Of a stretch of DNA of 64,000 bases, positions 8,077 through 16,919 are shown piece by piece. How positions within the stretch are numbered: position 1 is the stretch's first letter; each line of letters starts with the position of its first letter. The notes beneath the pieces were generated by a model. The model ran no database searches. It was given only the letters and a program-made list of their open reading frames with translations, and was not told where the DNA came from. Made by a program: the position numbers and the translations under genes. Source of the stretch: ZLKRG44 sp964555705 (lineage in GTDB: Bacteria > Planctomycetota > Phycisphaerae > Phycisphaerales > SM1A02); assembly GCA_964555705.1 (NCBI GenBank), contig CAZKTN010000007.1, positions 1-64,000 on the forward strand, read 5' to 3'.

Positions 8077-9158
8077 GCGGGCGTTCCCCCACGACTCCTC
8101 GCCTGCAGGATGGATGCAGGATCCTGGTCCGTGCGACCAACTGGCTCGGCGATTGCGTCATGTCGATGGCTGCAGTCAAGCAGGTCCGCAGCTCGCTCCC
8201 CCGCGCGCATCTGGCCGTGCTCGCCCGCGCCAACGTCGCCGACCTGTACCGGCAGCACTGGATCGACGAGGTGATCCTGTGGACGCCGGCGCGGGACTGG
8301 AAGGACCTGCGCAGCCGATGGCGGATGGCAGCGGAGCTCCGCCGGCGAGGCTTCGACGCAGCGATACTGCTCCAGAATGCCTTCGATGCAGCGCTCGTCG
8401 CATGGCTCGCGCGAATCCCAATCCGAATCGGCTATGCGGTGAAGCGCCGTGGCCTTCTGCTGACCCACGCCATCCCTTGGCCTGCTGAGGACTCGGTGCC
8501 AAGGCACCAGTCGGCGCACTACCTACACCTTCTTGAGCGGTCGGGCATCACGTCAGGGACGCCGTCGCACGAGCGATTGGCGCTCGCCATACCGGAGACC
8601 CGCGGCAGCAGCAGCCTGCCAGGTCACGGCCCCTGGATCGGCATAGCTCCCGGGTCATCAAACGGGCATGCGAAGCGCTGGCTCCCCGAGCGATTCGCTG
8701 AGGCTTCTGCGGCCGCCGCCGCAGCCATGGGCGCAAGGATCGTGATCTTCGGCTCGCGAGGCGATGCGGACGTCTGCGCGGAGGTGGCGGCGGCCCTCAA
8801 GTCCCATGGAATGGACGCAATCGACCTCTCGGGCGCAACCGACGTTCCGGAACTCATGGCGCACATAGCCGCGTGCGATGCCGTCCTGGCGAATGACTCC
8901 GGAACGATGCACATCGCGGATGCACTAGGTGTCCCCACGGTAGCCGTATTCGGACCGACATGCGAGCGCTCCACCGGCCCCACGGGCCCCCTGTCAGTTG
9001 TCGTGCGGCAGCCGGTCGAATGCAGCCCATGCCTGCTCCATGAGTGCCCCATCGACCACCGGTGCATGACAGGCCTCGACTCCGCTCGCGTTGCTGCCGA
9101 GCTCATGCGGGTGGCCATCGCGGGGAGGGATGCGAACCGTCCGAGGTTGGCCCCATGA
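8073..9158 (+). CDS. GT9 heptosyltransferase II-like enzyme (WaaF type)
   Basis: A 361-residue GT-B enzyme of family GT9. The N-terminal acceptor motif is ATNWLGDCVMS (21-31). IGIAPGSSNGHAKRW near 195 and NDSGTMHIADALGVP at 274-288 are donor-site motifs. The Cys-rich stretch CSPCLLHECPIDHRCM near 317-332 is characteristic of heptosyltransferase II. It transfers heptose (or a similar sugar) to the inner LPS core. It overlaps both neighbours by ATGA, indicating tight translational coupling. Actual donor sugar is inferred. Confidence 0.85.
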   Translation: MSGRSPTTPRLQDGCRILVRATNWLGDCVMSMAAVKQVRSSLPRAHLAVLARANVADLYRQHWIDEVILWTPARDWKDLRSRWRMAAELRRRGFDAAILLQNAFDAALVAWLARIPIRIGYAVKRRGLLLTHAIPWPAEDSVPRHQSAHYLHLLERSGITSGTPSHERLALAIPETRGSSSLPGHGPWIGIAPGSSNGHAKRWLPERFAEASAAAAAAMGARIVIFGSRGDADVCAEVAAALKSHGMDAIDLSGATDVPELMAHIAACDAVLANDSGTMHIADALGVPTVAVFGPTCERSTGPTGPLSVVVRQPVECSPCLLHECPIDHRCMTGLDSARVAAELMRVAIAGRDANRPRLAP

Positions 9159-10072
9159 CGTCGCCGACCCTAGACACGTTTCGCGATGCGATGAGCGCGT
9201 TCCCGCCTCCCGCGGTTGCATTCAACAAGTCGCACTCGGGAAGCCGCATGTTGGCCCAACTTCTCGATGCGTCAGGCATCGCGATGGGGGCCCACCTGAA
9301 CGAGTCGTGGGACTCCCTCGACATGCTTGAGGTCGTCGAGTATCTCGTGACAACGTACTACCCCGACTACTCCCCGCTCTGGAGCCCCGACCTACCGCCC
9401 GATGCGCGCCTTCAGGTGATGCTTGCGCGTGCCATCGATCGCCACCGCGCAGGCCTGCACGCCGACGCGGCGTGGGGATGGAAGCTGTCCGAGACGGCCT
9501 ACATCCTGCCGGTGCTCGACTACTGCTTCCCGGGCGCGCGATACGTGCACCTCATCCGTGACGGTCGCGACGTCGCGTTCAGCGATCACAAGGGACCTGA
9601 TAGCGCCTTCTGGCGAAAGATCTACTTCAACACGGGACGGGTGCGTGCGTGCTACGGTCTCCGCCTTTCGGCACAGGCGTACCGCCGACGCCCTCACGTG
9701 TACAACGCGCTGCACTGGGTCAACAGCGTCCGCATCGGCAGGGACTTTGGGGCGATGCTCCGTGAGCGCTGCATCGAGGTGCGCTACGAGGACCTCTGCG
9801 CTGACTTCGAGGCGGTGTCCTCGCGCCTGCTTCAGGCCCTAGCCGCACCACGCGCTGACGAGGCGGTCTCGCGCCTGCGGAGTCAGGTCTCGACTGCATC
9901 GGTCGGAAAGTTCCGCACCGCTCCGGCCCGGCTGCTGGGCCAAGTGATGGAGATCGAGAAGCCCATGCTGCTCGAGCTTGGGTACCTTCACGAGGATCCG
10001 GCTTCGGCAAGTCCGGCGTTCCGGCTGGGTTCGGCCATGGACCGTGCACTGGATCGTTGGCGCCATGCATGA
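9155..10072 (+). CDS. PAPS-dependent sulfotransferase family protein
   Basis: A 305-residue protein. The 5'-phosphosulfate loop is NKSHSGSRML at 24-33, which is a variant of the usual PKSGTTxL. The 3'-phosphate-binding segment is HLIRDGRDVAFSDH near 130, and a later RYEDLCADFEAV segment is typical of the family. It would move sulfate from PAPS to a glycan made by the flanking glycosyltransferases. The start at 9155 overlaps the previous stop. PAPS could be supplied by the cysD/cysNC/cysC genes at 49-52 kb. Confidence 0.75.
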   Translation: MTSPTLDTFRDAMSAFPPPAVAFNKSHSGSRMLAQLLDASGIAMGAHLNESWDSLDMLEVVEYLVTTYYPDYSPLWSPDLPPDARLQVMLARAIDRHRAGLHADAAWGWKLSETAYILPVLDYCFPGARYVHLIRDGRDVAFSDHKGPDSAFWRKIYFNTGRVRACYGLRLSAQAYRRRPHVYNALHWVNSVRIGRDFGAMLRERCIEVRYEDLCADFEAVSSRLLQALAAPRADEAVSRLRSQVSTASVGKFRTAPARLLGQVMEIEKPMLLELGYLHEDPASASPAFRLGSAMDRALDRWRHA

Positions 10073-11210
10073 GCGCGCGCGCCGGCTCGGTCTCTTTCCG
10101 CCATTGCTTCGGCGCTCGATCTGGGTGCACGGCGACACGCCCCAGCAGTTCACCGCAGCGTTGCCCTCGATCCAGGCGCTCATGGACAGTCGCCCTCATA
10201 TGGGGCTCGTGGTCACATCGGCGTGCTGCCACACTGAGCGCCTCCTTCGCGCGATGTTCCCGGACGACCGGCCACTCCCATTGCCCGCAGCGACCTTAGC
10301 GCCGCACTGGATGAGGCGACTCAATGTCCAACATCTGGTGACTCTTGGTGGCGGACTCTCCCTCAGCGCTGGTTGGCACCGCGCCATCGCGCAGCGCGGA
10401 GTGCCTATCGCAGCGGTCGACATGACCGCGTCGGATGCGGGCGCATCGCAGTTTGCCACGCTCGATCGCATACTGCCGCGAGGTCCATCGCTTCCGCCAG
10501 TCGCCCAGGACTGGCGCATCCCCACATGGAGAGACCGGCTCGGGCAGAGTCGGGCGTGGCGGATCGCATCGCAGCTTATGGATGGGGGCCGCATCGACTC
10601 ATGGGATGAGCTCGCGCGTGCACTCGGCAGTCCCCGCAAGATCCTGTGCCTCGGGAACGGACCGAGCTCCGAGGATCCGCGCGTGCCGGCCGTCAACCAT
10701 GACTGCCTGATGCGGGTGAACTGGCGCTGGCGGGATCGCGGCATGCTGACGCACCCCAAGATGGTGTTCGTGGGCGACCCGGCCACGATCAGCGAGGTCA
10801 ATGGAGCCATCTTTGGCCTCTGGAACTGCGACCTCGAGCGTGGCATGCTGCTGAGGCGCCTGCGGACACGCGGACTGCGCACCATGCGCCATGTCACGAT
10901 GGAGCGCCTGTGCCCGATCATCCGCGACGGGAACTGGCCGGCCCGTCCGAGCAACGGCGCACTGATGGTCGCTGCGGCAGCCGCACTCCAGCCCGACGAA
11001 ATCACGATCGCCGGGATCGACCTCTTCATGAGCCCCCATGGGCGCTATCCAGGCGATCCCGTCGGGATCAACGCGTACTCGCGCGTCCACACTCGCGACA
11101 CCGATCTCGCTGTCATCCGCGCTGCGCTGGCTGGGTTCCGCGGCAAGGTCGCCATCATCGGCGATGCCCTTCATGCTGCGCTTGAGTGCACGTCAAGGCC
11201 CACTCGATGA
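10065..11210 (+). CDS. Putative two-domain glycosyltransferase (KdtA-N-like plus sialyltransferase-like)
   Basis: A 381-residue protein in the middle of the glycan cluster. Residues 18-120 (IWVHGDTPQQFTAALPSIQAL and following) resemble the N-terminal half of Kdo transferases. Residues 190-325 resemble bacterial GT29-type sialyltransferases: ILCLGNGPSSEDP (193-205), LMRVNWRWRDRG, the PSNGALMV segment (296-302) and DEITIAGIDLF (311-321). I do not know a named family with this order. It overlaps the preceding gene by 8 bases and the next by ATGA. The domain readings are by eye and need a profile search. Confidence 0.55.
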   Translation: MHERARRLGLFPPLLRRSIWVHGDTPQQFTAALPSIQALMDSRPHMGLVVTSACCHTERLLRAMFPDDRPLPLPAATLAPHWMRRLNVQHLVTLGGGLSLSAGWHRAIAQRGVPIAAVDMTASDAGASQFATLDRILPRGPSLPPVAQDWRIPTWRDRLGQSRAWRIASQLMDGGRIDSWDELARALGSPRKILCLGNGPSSEDPRVPAVNHDCLMRVNWRWRDRGMLTHPKMVFVGDPATISEVNGAIFGLWNCDLERGMLLRRLRTRGLRTMRHVTMERLCPIIRDGNWPARPSNGALMVAAAAALQPDEITIAGIDLFMSPHGRYPGDPVGINAYSRVHTRDTDLAVIRAALAGFRGKVAIIGDALHAALECTSRPTR

Positions 11211-12247
11211 CTCTCCTCTCAGCGATGCGCGACTCCCCGGTCCGGGTGCTTATCGTGAAGCTGAGCTCGCTTGGCGACATCATCCATGCGACCGGCTGCT
11301 TCCGCGCGCTTCGCACTGCGCTGCCGCACGCGCACATCTCGCTGGCTGTGGAGGACCGATGGGCTGGTGTGGTACGGCATGACCCCCACGTTGATGCGCT
11401 CGTCCGCTCCTCGGCATCATCGTCGCTCACGCTTGCGTATGCACGTGAGGTGCGCAGACTGGTGGCGTCCCATGGACCCTTCGATGTGGCCATCGACCTT
11501 CAGGGCAACCGCCGCAGCGCTGCATGGACGTACTTGAGCGGCGCACCCGTTCGGGTGGGCCGCGGTTCGTTCCGGCCTGGGTGGCAGCTCGCGCTGAAGC
11601 CGGACCTGACACGGCATGCCGTACGGGTGTGTGCTGACGTCTGTACCGCAGCGGGCATTCCCGTGAGCGATCCGAGCCCGGAGCTCCACACGTGTGCCGA
11701 TGACGAGGCAACGCTCGACCGCATCCTCGACGGCCGCGGGCTGCCGAGATCTGGATTTTTCGTCATCAATCCCTTCAGCCGCTGGCGCTCCAAGAGCGTG
11801 CCTCCCGCGACTGTCGCGGCGGTCATTCAGCGGCTTGCCGCTGAATCGGCGGTCCCGCTACTGTTCAGTGGCGGACCGGAGGACTCGGCTGAGTGCCAGC
11901 GACTCCTCGACACGCTCCGGCCCTGCCCAGTGCATTCCCTCGTTGGCCAGCTGTCGCTGAGCGAGGCACTCTGCCTGTACCGGAGGGCCCGTCTCATGGT
12001 GAGCTGCGACTCGGGACCGATGCATGCTGCCGCTGCGCTTGGCGTGCCGGTGGTCGCGCTCTTCGGCCCCACGCATCCGGAGCGGACCGGCCCGTGGGGA
12101 CCCGGCCACACCGTGATCCAGTCGAAGCGTCCTGAACGCCATCACGCCTACCGGCACGATCCGGAGGGCGTTCACATGCGGAGCATCGACTCAGGGGTCG
12201 TGGTGGACGCTGTGCTGAGCCAGCTGCGCCGAGAGGCAGCCTCATGA
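11207..12247 (+). CDS. GT9 heptosyltransferase I-like enzyme (WaaC type)
   Basis: A 346-residue GT9 enzyme. VLIVKLSSLGDIIHATG near the N-terminus is the classic heptosyltransferase I signature, and SCDSGPMHAAAALGVPVVALFGPTHPERTGPWG closes the donor site. It would add the first heptose-like sugar to the lipid A/Kdo region. The ATG at 11207 overlaps the preceding stop; an upstream GTG at 11186 is less likely. It has an ATGA overlap with the next gene. Confidence 0.85.
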   Translation: MTLLSAMRDSPVRVLIVKLSSLGDIIHATGCFRALRTALPHAHISLAVEDRWAGVVRHDPHVDALVRSSASSSLTLAYAREVRRLVASHGPFDVAIDLQGNRRSAAWTYLSGAPVRVGRGSFRPGWQLALKPDLTRHAVRVCADVCTAAGIPVSDPSPELHTCADDEATLDRILDGRGLPRSGFFVINPFSRWRSKSVPPATVAAVIQRLAAESAVPLLFSGGPEDSAECQRLLDTLRPCPVHSLVGQLSLSEALCLYRRARLMVSCDSGPMHAAAALGVPVVALFGPTHPERTGPWGPGHTVIQSKRPERHHAYRHDPEGVHMRSIDSGVVVDAVLSQLRREAAS

Positions 12248-13413
12248 GGGTGGGCCTTGTCATCGAGCGCTTCTCGCGCGAAGGCGGAGGGCTGGAGAGC
12301 TGGACATGGCAACTCGCGCACGCGCTCGACCGGCGAGGGCATGAGGTGTCAGTCCTGGCCTTTCGCACCGAGTCTCCCCCAGAGCGCGCCGCGATCCGCG
12401 TCATCGCCATGCCATGGGACGACGACAGGTTGCGCCGTGCACGGATTGCGGAGCGGATGGCGGCCCAGATGCAACTGGATGTCACTCACGATCTCGGCGT
12501 ATGCACGCGAGCCAGCATCCTGCATCCGCAGTCGGGCAGTCGCCTCGCGAACGAGCGCCGTGACTTCCTCGCCAGACCCTTCATCGCCCGGCTCGTCGCA
12601 CGCACGGATCCGCGCCGTACACGCTGGCTGCGCCAGCTTCGCAAGTTCGAGGAGTCGAGGTATCCGCCCCCCGAGGGCTGCCTGGTGATCGCGGTGTCGC
12701 GCGTCGTGGCCGCGGACCTTGCAGCCTGGCATCGCGTGCCTCCGCAGTGCGTTCGAATCGTGCCCAACGGCATCGACACGGCACGGTTCGCGCCGCCTGC
12801 CCGCACCGAGCGCGAACGCATCCGCGGGATGCTGGGGGTGGCGGGAAGGACCGTGTTCCTGTTCTCGGCGCACAATCCCCACCTCAAGGGCATCGAGCCA
12901 CTGCTCAGGGCGTTCGCAGCCGCGCGATCGCTGCATCCCGGCATGCTGCTCCTGGCCATCGGCAAGCATCCTGATGCGCGCATCCGGCGGCACGTGAGGC
13001 GCCTCGGGCTGCAGGACTCCGTCAGGTTTGACGGTCCCGTTGAAGATCCGCTTGCCCACTATCACGCTGCGGATGCATTCGTGCTCCCGACCTGGCACGA
13101 TGCCTGCAGCCTGAGCGTGCTCGAGGCGTGCGCCTGCGGTGTCCCGGCGATCACCACCCGCACGAATGGCGCCTCGGAACTCCTCACTCACGGACTCGAC
13201 GCGCTGATCATCGATTCCGCGGCCGATGTTGAGGCGCTCGCTGCGGCACTGGTGGAGCTGACATGCGTGGACACTCGCGCGCGGATGTCGGGGGCCGCGA
13301 GGCAGGCAGCCGTCGATCACGACTTCGCCCGGAATGTCGAAGGGATCGAGGGCGTGTACAAGGAAATCGCTAGCCGCTCCCGAAGGAGCGGCGAGGGTGA
13401 TCAGCGAGCATGA
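12244..13413 (+). CDS. Family 4 glycosyltransferase (WaaG-like)
   Basis: A 389-residue GT-B enzyme. The N-terminal half starts VGLVIERFSREGGGLESWT, which is close to the start of LPS glucosyltransferase I (WaaG). The donor half has VPNGIDTARFAP, VFLFSAHNPHLKG and an E-x7-E type segment, VLEACACGVPAITTRTNGASEL. It would extend the LPS core. The C-terminal tail is basic (RSRRSG). It overlaps the next gene by ATGA. Confidence 0.85.
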   Translation: MRVGLVIERFSREGGGLESWTWQLAHALDRRGHEVSVLAFRTESPPERAAIRVIAMPWDDDRLRRARIAERMAAQMQLDVTHDLGVCTRASILHPQSGSRLANERRDFLARPFIARLVARTDPRRTRWLRQLRKFEESRYPPPEGCLVIAVSRVVAADLAAWHRVPPQCVRIVPNGIDTARFAPPARTERERIRGMLGVAGRTVFLFSAHNPHLKGIEPLLRAFAAARSLHPGMLLLAIGKHPDARIRRHVRRLGLQDSVRFDGPVEDPLAHYHAADAFVLPTWHDACSLSVLEACACGVPAITTRTNGASELLTHGLDALIIDSAADVEALAAALVELTCVDTRARMSGAARQAAVDHDFARNVEGIEGVYKEIASRSRRSGEGDQRA

Positions 13414-14474
13414 GCAAGCGCCTGATCGCATACGTGCATGGCACGCTCAATCCCGCCACGCGCTTCAGGATCGGGCAGTACATCCCCTCGCTCGCGCGGG
13501 CGGGATGGCAGGTCTCGCTGCGGCCGCAGCGACCCGAGCGACCTTGGGAGATCGACTGGGGCCATCCGCTGCTGAGCGCGCCCGCGCGGAGGATCGGAAC
13601 GCTCGTTCGCCGAGCCAATCGTCGGCGCGACATCGATGACGCAACAGGTTTCGACTGCGTGTTCCAGAACCGAGACCTCCTCGAGGGCCGTCCCGAGCAC
13701 GAGGAGAGGCTCCTGCGCCGAAACCAGCGCGTCATCTTCGATTTCGATGACGCAATCTACCTCGGCTCGAAGGCGGAGCATGTCGGGCGCGTATGCGCCC
13801 GTGCCGCATGGGTCGTGGCAGGCAACGATGAGCTTGCGTCGTTTGCGAGGCGCCACACCAGCCGCGTGACTGTCATCCCCACAGTCGTCGATCACACCCT
13901 CTATGCGCCCCCGCCGCCCCCGCCGCCGCGGCAAGAGCGAGCGGTGCGGGTCGGATGGCTGGGCTCGCCGCTGTCGATCAGGCAGACGCTCCACCCGTTT
14001 GTCCCCATGCTTGCCGAGCTCCAGGCTGCACTGGGATTCGACTTCGTCGTCGTCACTGCACCGAAGCCTGCGCTGCCGCCGAGCGACCTCCGATGGAGGT
14101 TCGTCGAGTGGAGTCCCAGCGAGGAGACGAGGATCGCTCGGCACTTCGACATTGGCATCATGCCGCTTGTTGACGATCCCTACCAGCGCGGCAAGTGCGG
14201 ATGCAAGCTGCTGCAGTACATGGCTGCTGGACTGCCTGCCGTCGCGTCGCCGATCGGGGTCAACGCATCGCTGCTTGGCGACGGCGCGCGGGGATTCGCG
14301 GCATCCACCAAGCACGAGTGGATGGAGGCGCTTCGTGCGCTGATGGTCGATGTCCAGCTGCGAAGCGCGATGGGACTTGCGGGCTGCTCGTTCGTGAGGG
14401 ACCATTACTCGGTGCAGCGCTGGTCTCCGGCACTGCTTGAGCTCATCGAGCGGGTTTCTCGCCAAAGCCGATGA
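13410..14474 (+). CDS. Family 4 glycosyltransferase
   Basis: A 354-residue GT-B protein. VIFDFDDAIYLGS (about 108-120) and the later CGCKLLQYMAAGLPAVASPIGVN segment match a GT4 subgroup common in exopolysaccharide clusters. A run of seven prolines (about 166-172) separates the two lobes. It is the last + strand gene of the cluster, and its 3' end overlaps the convergent methyltransferase gene by 32 bases. Confidence 0.8.
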   Translation: MSKRLIAYVHGTLNPATRFRIGQYIPSLARAGWQVSLRPQRPERPWEIDWGHPLLSAPARRIGTLVRRANRRRDIDDATGFDCVFQNRDLLEGRPEHEERLLRRNQRVIFDFDDAIYLGSKAEHVGRVCARAAWVVAGNDELASFARRHTSRVTVIPTVVDHTLYAPPPPPPPRQERAVRVGWLGSPLSIRQTLHPFVPMLAELQAALGFDFVVVTAPKPALPPSDLRWRFVEWSPSEETRIARHFDIGIMPLVDDPYQRGKCGCKLLQYMAAGLPAVASPIGVNASLLGDGARGFAASTKHEWMEALRALMVDVQLRSAMGLAGCSFVRDHYSVQRWSPALLELIERVSRQSR

Positions 14475-15057
14475 TGCGCGGAGGCACGAGGACCGTATGG
14501 ACCTCAGTGTCGACGAGGCCCTCGAGGAACACCTCCGCCACAGCCTGTGGGCTGAACCTGTAGTAGTCGCCCGGGTAGTTGTGGATCTGCAGCGTCATCG
14601 TGGACGCCCGCCACGGATCGAGAGCTCTCGCGGGCACCCCCACCCGGGACAGCATCCGTGCCACCCTTGAGACCCTGCGTTCGACGGCGAGCTTGGCGAA
14701 GCCGGGGACACCAATGCCCACCAGACCGCCGGGCCGCACGAGTCGCCGCATCTCCGCAAGCGTCCTCCAGAAGCGGGGGTCATGCTCGAGTACCGCGTTG
14801 CAGAGCACGGTGTCGAACGATTCGTCACCGAAGCCGTCGAGCCCGCGGAGGTCATTGGCGTTGGCGCGCAGGATCTCGATGCCGCGGAAGGACGACGGAC
14901 CGTCGATGTTCACGCCAACGCGCCGACGCGCCCCTTGCAGGGAGGGCATGCAGAGGAGCGTGTCCGCCGACGGCACGGCGCCAATCTCGAGCACATCGCC
15001 CCCACACGTGCGTGCGCTGCAGATGCGGTCGAATGCTGCAAAGACGGCTAGGTGCAT
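14443..15057 (-). CDS. SAM-dependent methyltransferase
   Basis: A 204-residue class I methyltransferase. Motif I is VLEIGAVPSADT, a weakened glycine loop. Then comes FDTVLCNAVLEHDPRFWRTL and MRRLVRPGGLVGIGVPG, typical of Methyltransf_11. A GGAG ribosome site lies 8 bases before the ATG. The substrate is unknown, but its convergent position beside the LPS cluster suggests a sugar or lipid-linked acceptor. Confidence 0.75.
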   Translation of the reverse strand: MHLAVFAAFDRICSARTCGGDVLEIGAVPSADTLLCMPSLQGARRRVGVNIDGPSSFRGIEILRANANDLRGLDGFGDESFDTVLCNAVLEHDPRFWRTLAEMRRLVRPGGLVGIGVPGFAKLAVERRVSRVARMLSRVGVPARALDPWRASTMTLQIHNYPGDYYRFSPQAVAEVFLEGLVDTEVHTVLVPPRIIGFGEKPAR

Positions 15058-15061
15058 GGAA

Positions 15062-16867
15062 TCAACTCCGCTGATCGCGTGCGGCTGCGGCCCGAACCAT
15101 CCGCAACTGCCGGACGTTCACGACAGCCTCGCCGGGCTTCGACAGCGCGCGCAGCACCACGGGATGCGAGCCGATCGGCATCTTCACGCTGCCCAGTTCG
15201 ACCGTGCGGTAGGACTGCCATCCGCCGGTCGCCGGTACGACGAGGCCGAGCGCCTGACCGCAGACCTCAAGCTGGACGCGAGAGCCCGCGGCCGCGTCGG
15301 CGCACGCGAGCTCGATCTCGACGCCATACTCGCCCTCCTGCCCTCCGCCGATCCCGATCGGCCATGACGCGGTCGCCGCCGGATCGAGCCAGTAGCCGAT
15401 GTTGTGCGTCACGTCGCCAATCACGCCGACACGCTCCACACGGATCGAGGGACCATCGAGCGTGGCGTCGTGAGGAGTGAGCGCGAGCGTCCCATCCGCA
15501 GATGGCAGCACCAGAAACGGCATCGGCGCCACATCGCCTGCAAGGTCAAGGCGCACCACAGTCGCCGCCGCATCCACGGGATCCATGGGCAGGCGGACGA
15601 CGAGTCGCCCCGAGTCGCGCTCGCTCGCCTCCCACTTCACCTCGGCATCGCTCCCGAGGAGTCGTGCCGACCGCACCTCGCCCTGCATCGGTACAACCAG
15701 CCGCCCATCGCGCGGCCAGTCGAACACGTGCAGGTAGAGCGCGCTTCCCTTGCGCGTGGCTCGCCCCCACGGCAGCCGCGCGAAGGGGCTTGCGGTGGTG
15801 CCGTAGATCGCCTCGGCGTTGACCCTCATCCAATCGCCAACGCCGCGCAGCGTGCGCGCAGCCTCATCCGGAATGCGCCCCTGCGCATCGGGTCCCACAT
15901 TCAGCAGCAGGTTGCCGCCCTTGGACACGATGTCGCACAGTAGCCGCACCACCGTGGCCGTGTCCTTCCAGTTCATGTCGTGCGAGCTGAAGCCGTAGGA
16001 CTCGTTGAGGGTGTGGTTGACCTCCCAGTCCATGCCGGGAATGCCTGTCGGCGGCACGTACTTCTCCGGGGTGCCGTAGTCGCCGTTTCGGTTCTCGAGC
16101 CCGAAGAAGAGCCGGTTGTTCACGAGGATGCCCGGCTGCGCGGCGCGCATGTCCGCCATGAGCTGCCCCGCTCCCCACGCAGCGCCTTGCCGGGTCTCAT
16201 CCGAATAGTCAAACCATATTGTCGAGAGCGGTCCGTAGTTCGCGAGCAGCTCCTGCGTGTGCGCGCGGATGTAGGCCTTGTACCGCTCGTGGTCTCGCGG
16301 CGCACCAGTAGGCGGGTACGCAGGCAGCGCCATCTCGTACGCATCTGGATGCTGCCAGTCGAGCAGCGAGTAGTAGAAGCCGGGGCGCAGCCCGCGCGCA
16401 CGCATCGCATCGGCGAATTCGCGCGCGACATCGCGGCCAGCCGGCGAGATGTTCGTGGTGAGAGTGATCGGATTGCCAACCGAGTACGGCTCTGCCGAGT
16501 TGAACAGCGTGAACCCGTCATGGTGCTTGGAGGTGAGCACCGCGTAGCGCATGCCAGCGTCCTTCGCGAGATCCGCCCACGCGTCAGCGAAGCCCTCAGC
16601 AGGCTTGAATAGCGGGCGCATCTGGCGTGCGTACTCGGCGCATGGCACTGCGGCCCAGTGCTGGATCCACTCCGCGTAGTGCTGCGGGTAGGTCTTGCCG
16701 TCCCACACGCCACCGGCGCCCGAGTAGAGCCCCCAGTGGATGAACATCCCGAAGCGCGCATCGCGCCACCAGGCCATCCGCGCATCGCGGTCTGCCGCCC
16801 AGGCCGTTACCTGCGCCGCTTCCGTCGGAGGCACCACAGGCGGAGAGTCGGGAGGGACATTCGTCAT
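15062..16867 (-). CDS. Alpha-L-fucosidase (GH29)
   Basis: A 601-residue glycoside hydrolase. Family motifs are FGMFIHWGLYSGAGG (39-53), LTSKHHDGFTLF (111-122) and STIWFDYSD, where Asp220 is the predicted nucleophile. KGGNLLLNVGPDAQG is also typical. The C-terminal 200 residues form beta-rich domains. It removes alpha-linked fucose from glycans. From the ATG at 16867 no signal peptide is seen. An alternative ATG at 16921 adds 18 residues that are hydrophobic but a poor signal, so location is uncertain. A fucosidase, sulfatase and FGE in one neighbourhood fits sulfated fucan use. Confidence 0.85.
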   Translation of the reverse strand: MTNVPPDSPPVVPPTEAAQVTAWAADRDARMAWWRDARFGMFIHWGLYSGAGGVWDGKTYPQHYAEWIQHWAAVPCAEYARQMRPLFKPAEGFADAWADLAKDAGMRYAVLTSKHHDGFTLFNSAEPYSVGNPITLTTNISPAGRDVAREFADAMRARGLRPGFYYSLLDWQHPDAYEMALPAYPPTGAPRDHERYKAYIRAHTQELLANYGPLSTIWFDYSDETRQGAAWGAGQLMADMRAAQPGILVNNRLFFGLENRNGDYGTPEKYVPPTGIPGMDWEVNHTLNESYGFSSHDMNWKDTATVVRLLCDIVSKGGNLLLNVGPDAQGRIPDEAARTLRGVGDWMRVNAEAIYGTTASPFARLPWGRATRKGSALYLHVFDWPRDGRLVVPMQGEVRSARLLGSDAEVKWEASERDSGRLVVRLPMDPVDAAATVVRLDLAGDVAPMPFLVLPSADGTLALTPHDATLDGPSIRVERVGVIGDVTHNIGYWLDPAATASWPIGIGGGQEGEYGVEIELACADAAAGSRVQLEVCGQALGLVVPATGGWQSYRTVELGSVKMPIGSHPVVLRALSKPGEAVVNVRQLRMVRAAAARDQRS

Positions 16868-16907
16868 GAGGATCGGGAGCGCGACTTGGAGAATCACGGA
16901 CTGAGGG

Positions 16908-16913
16908 TAGTGT
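16908..16913 (+). promoter_or_regulatory. TANNNT -10-like hexamer
   Basis: TAGTGT lies 6 bases before the ATG at 16920, the spacing expected for leaderless initiation. No ribosome site is visible. Confidence 0.35.
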
Positions 16914-16919
16914 GACGGC

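Noticed and set aside
13902..13925. Proline-codon run in the GT4 gene as a possible sequencing error
   Set aside because: The frame is kept on both sides and a Pro linker between GT-B lobes is plausible.
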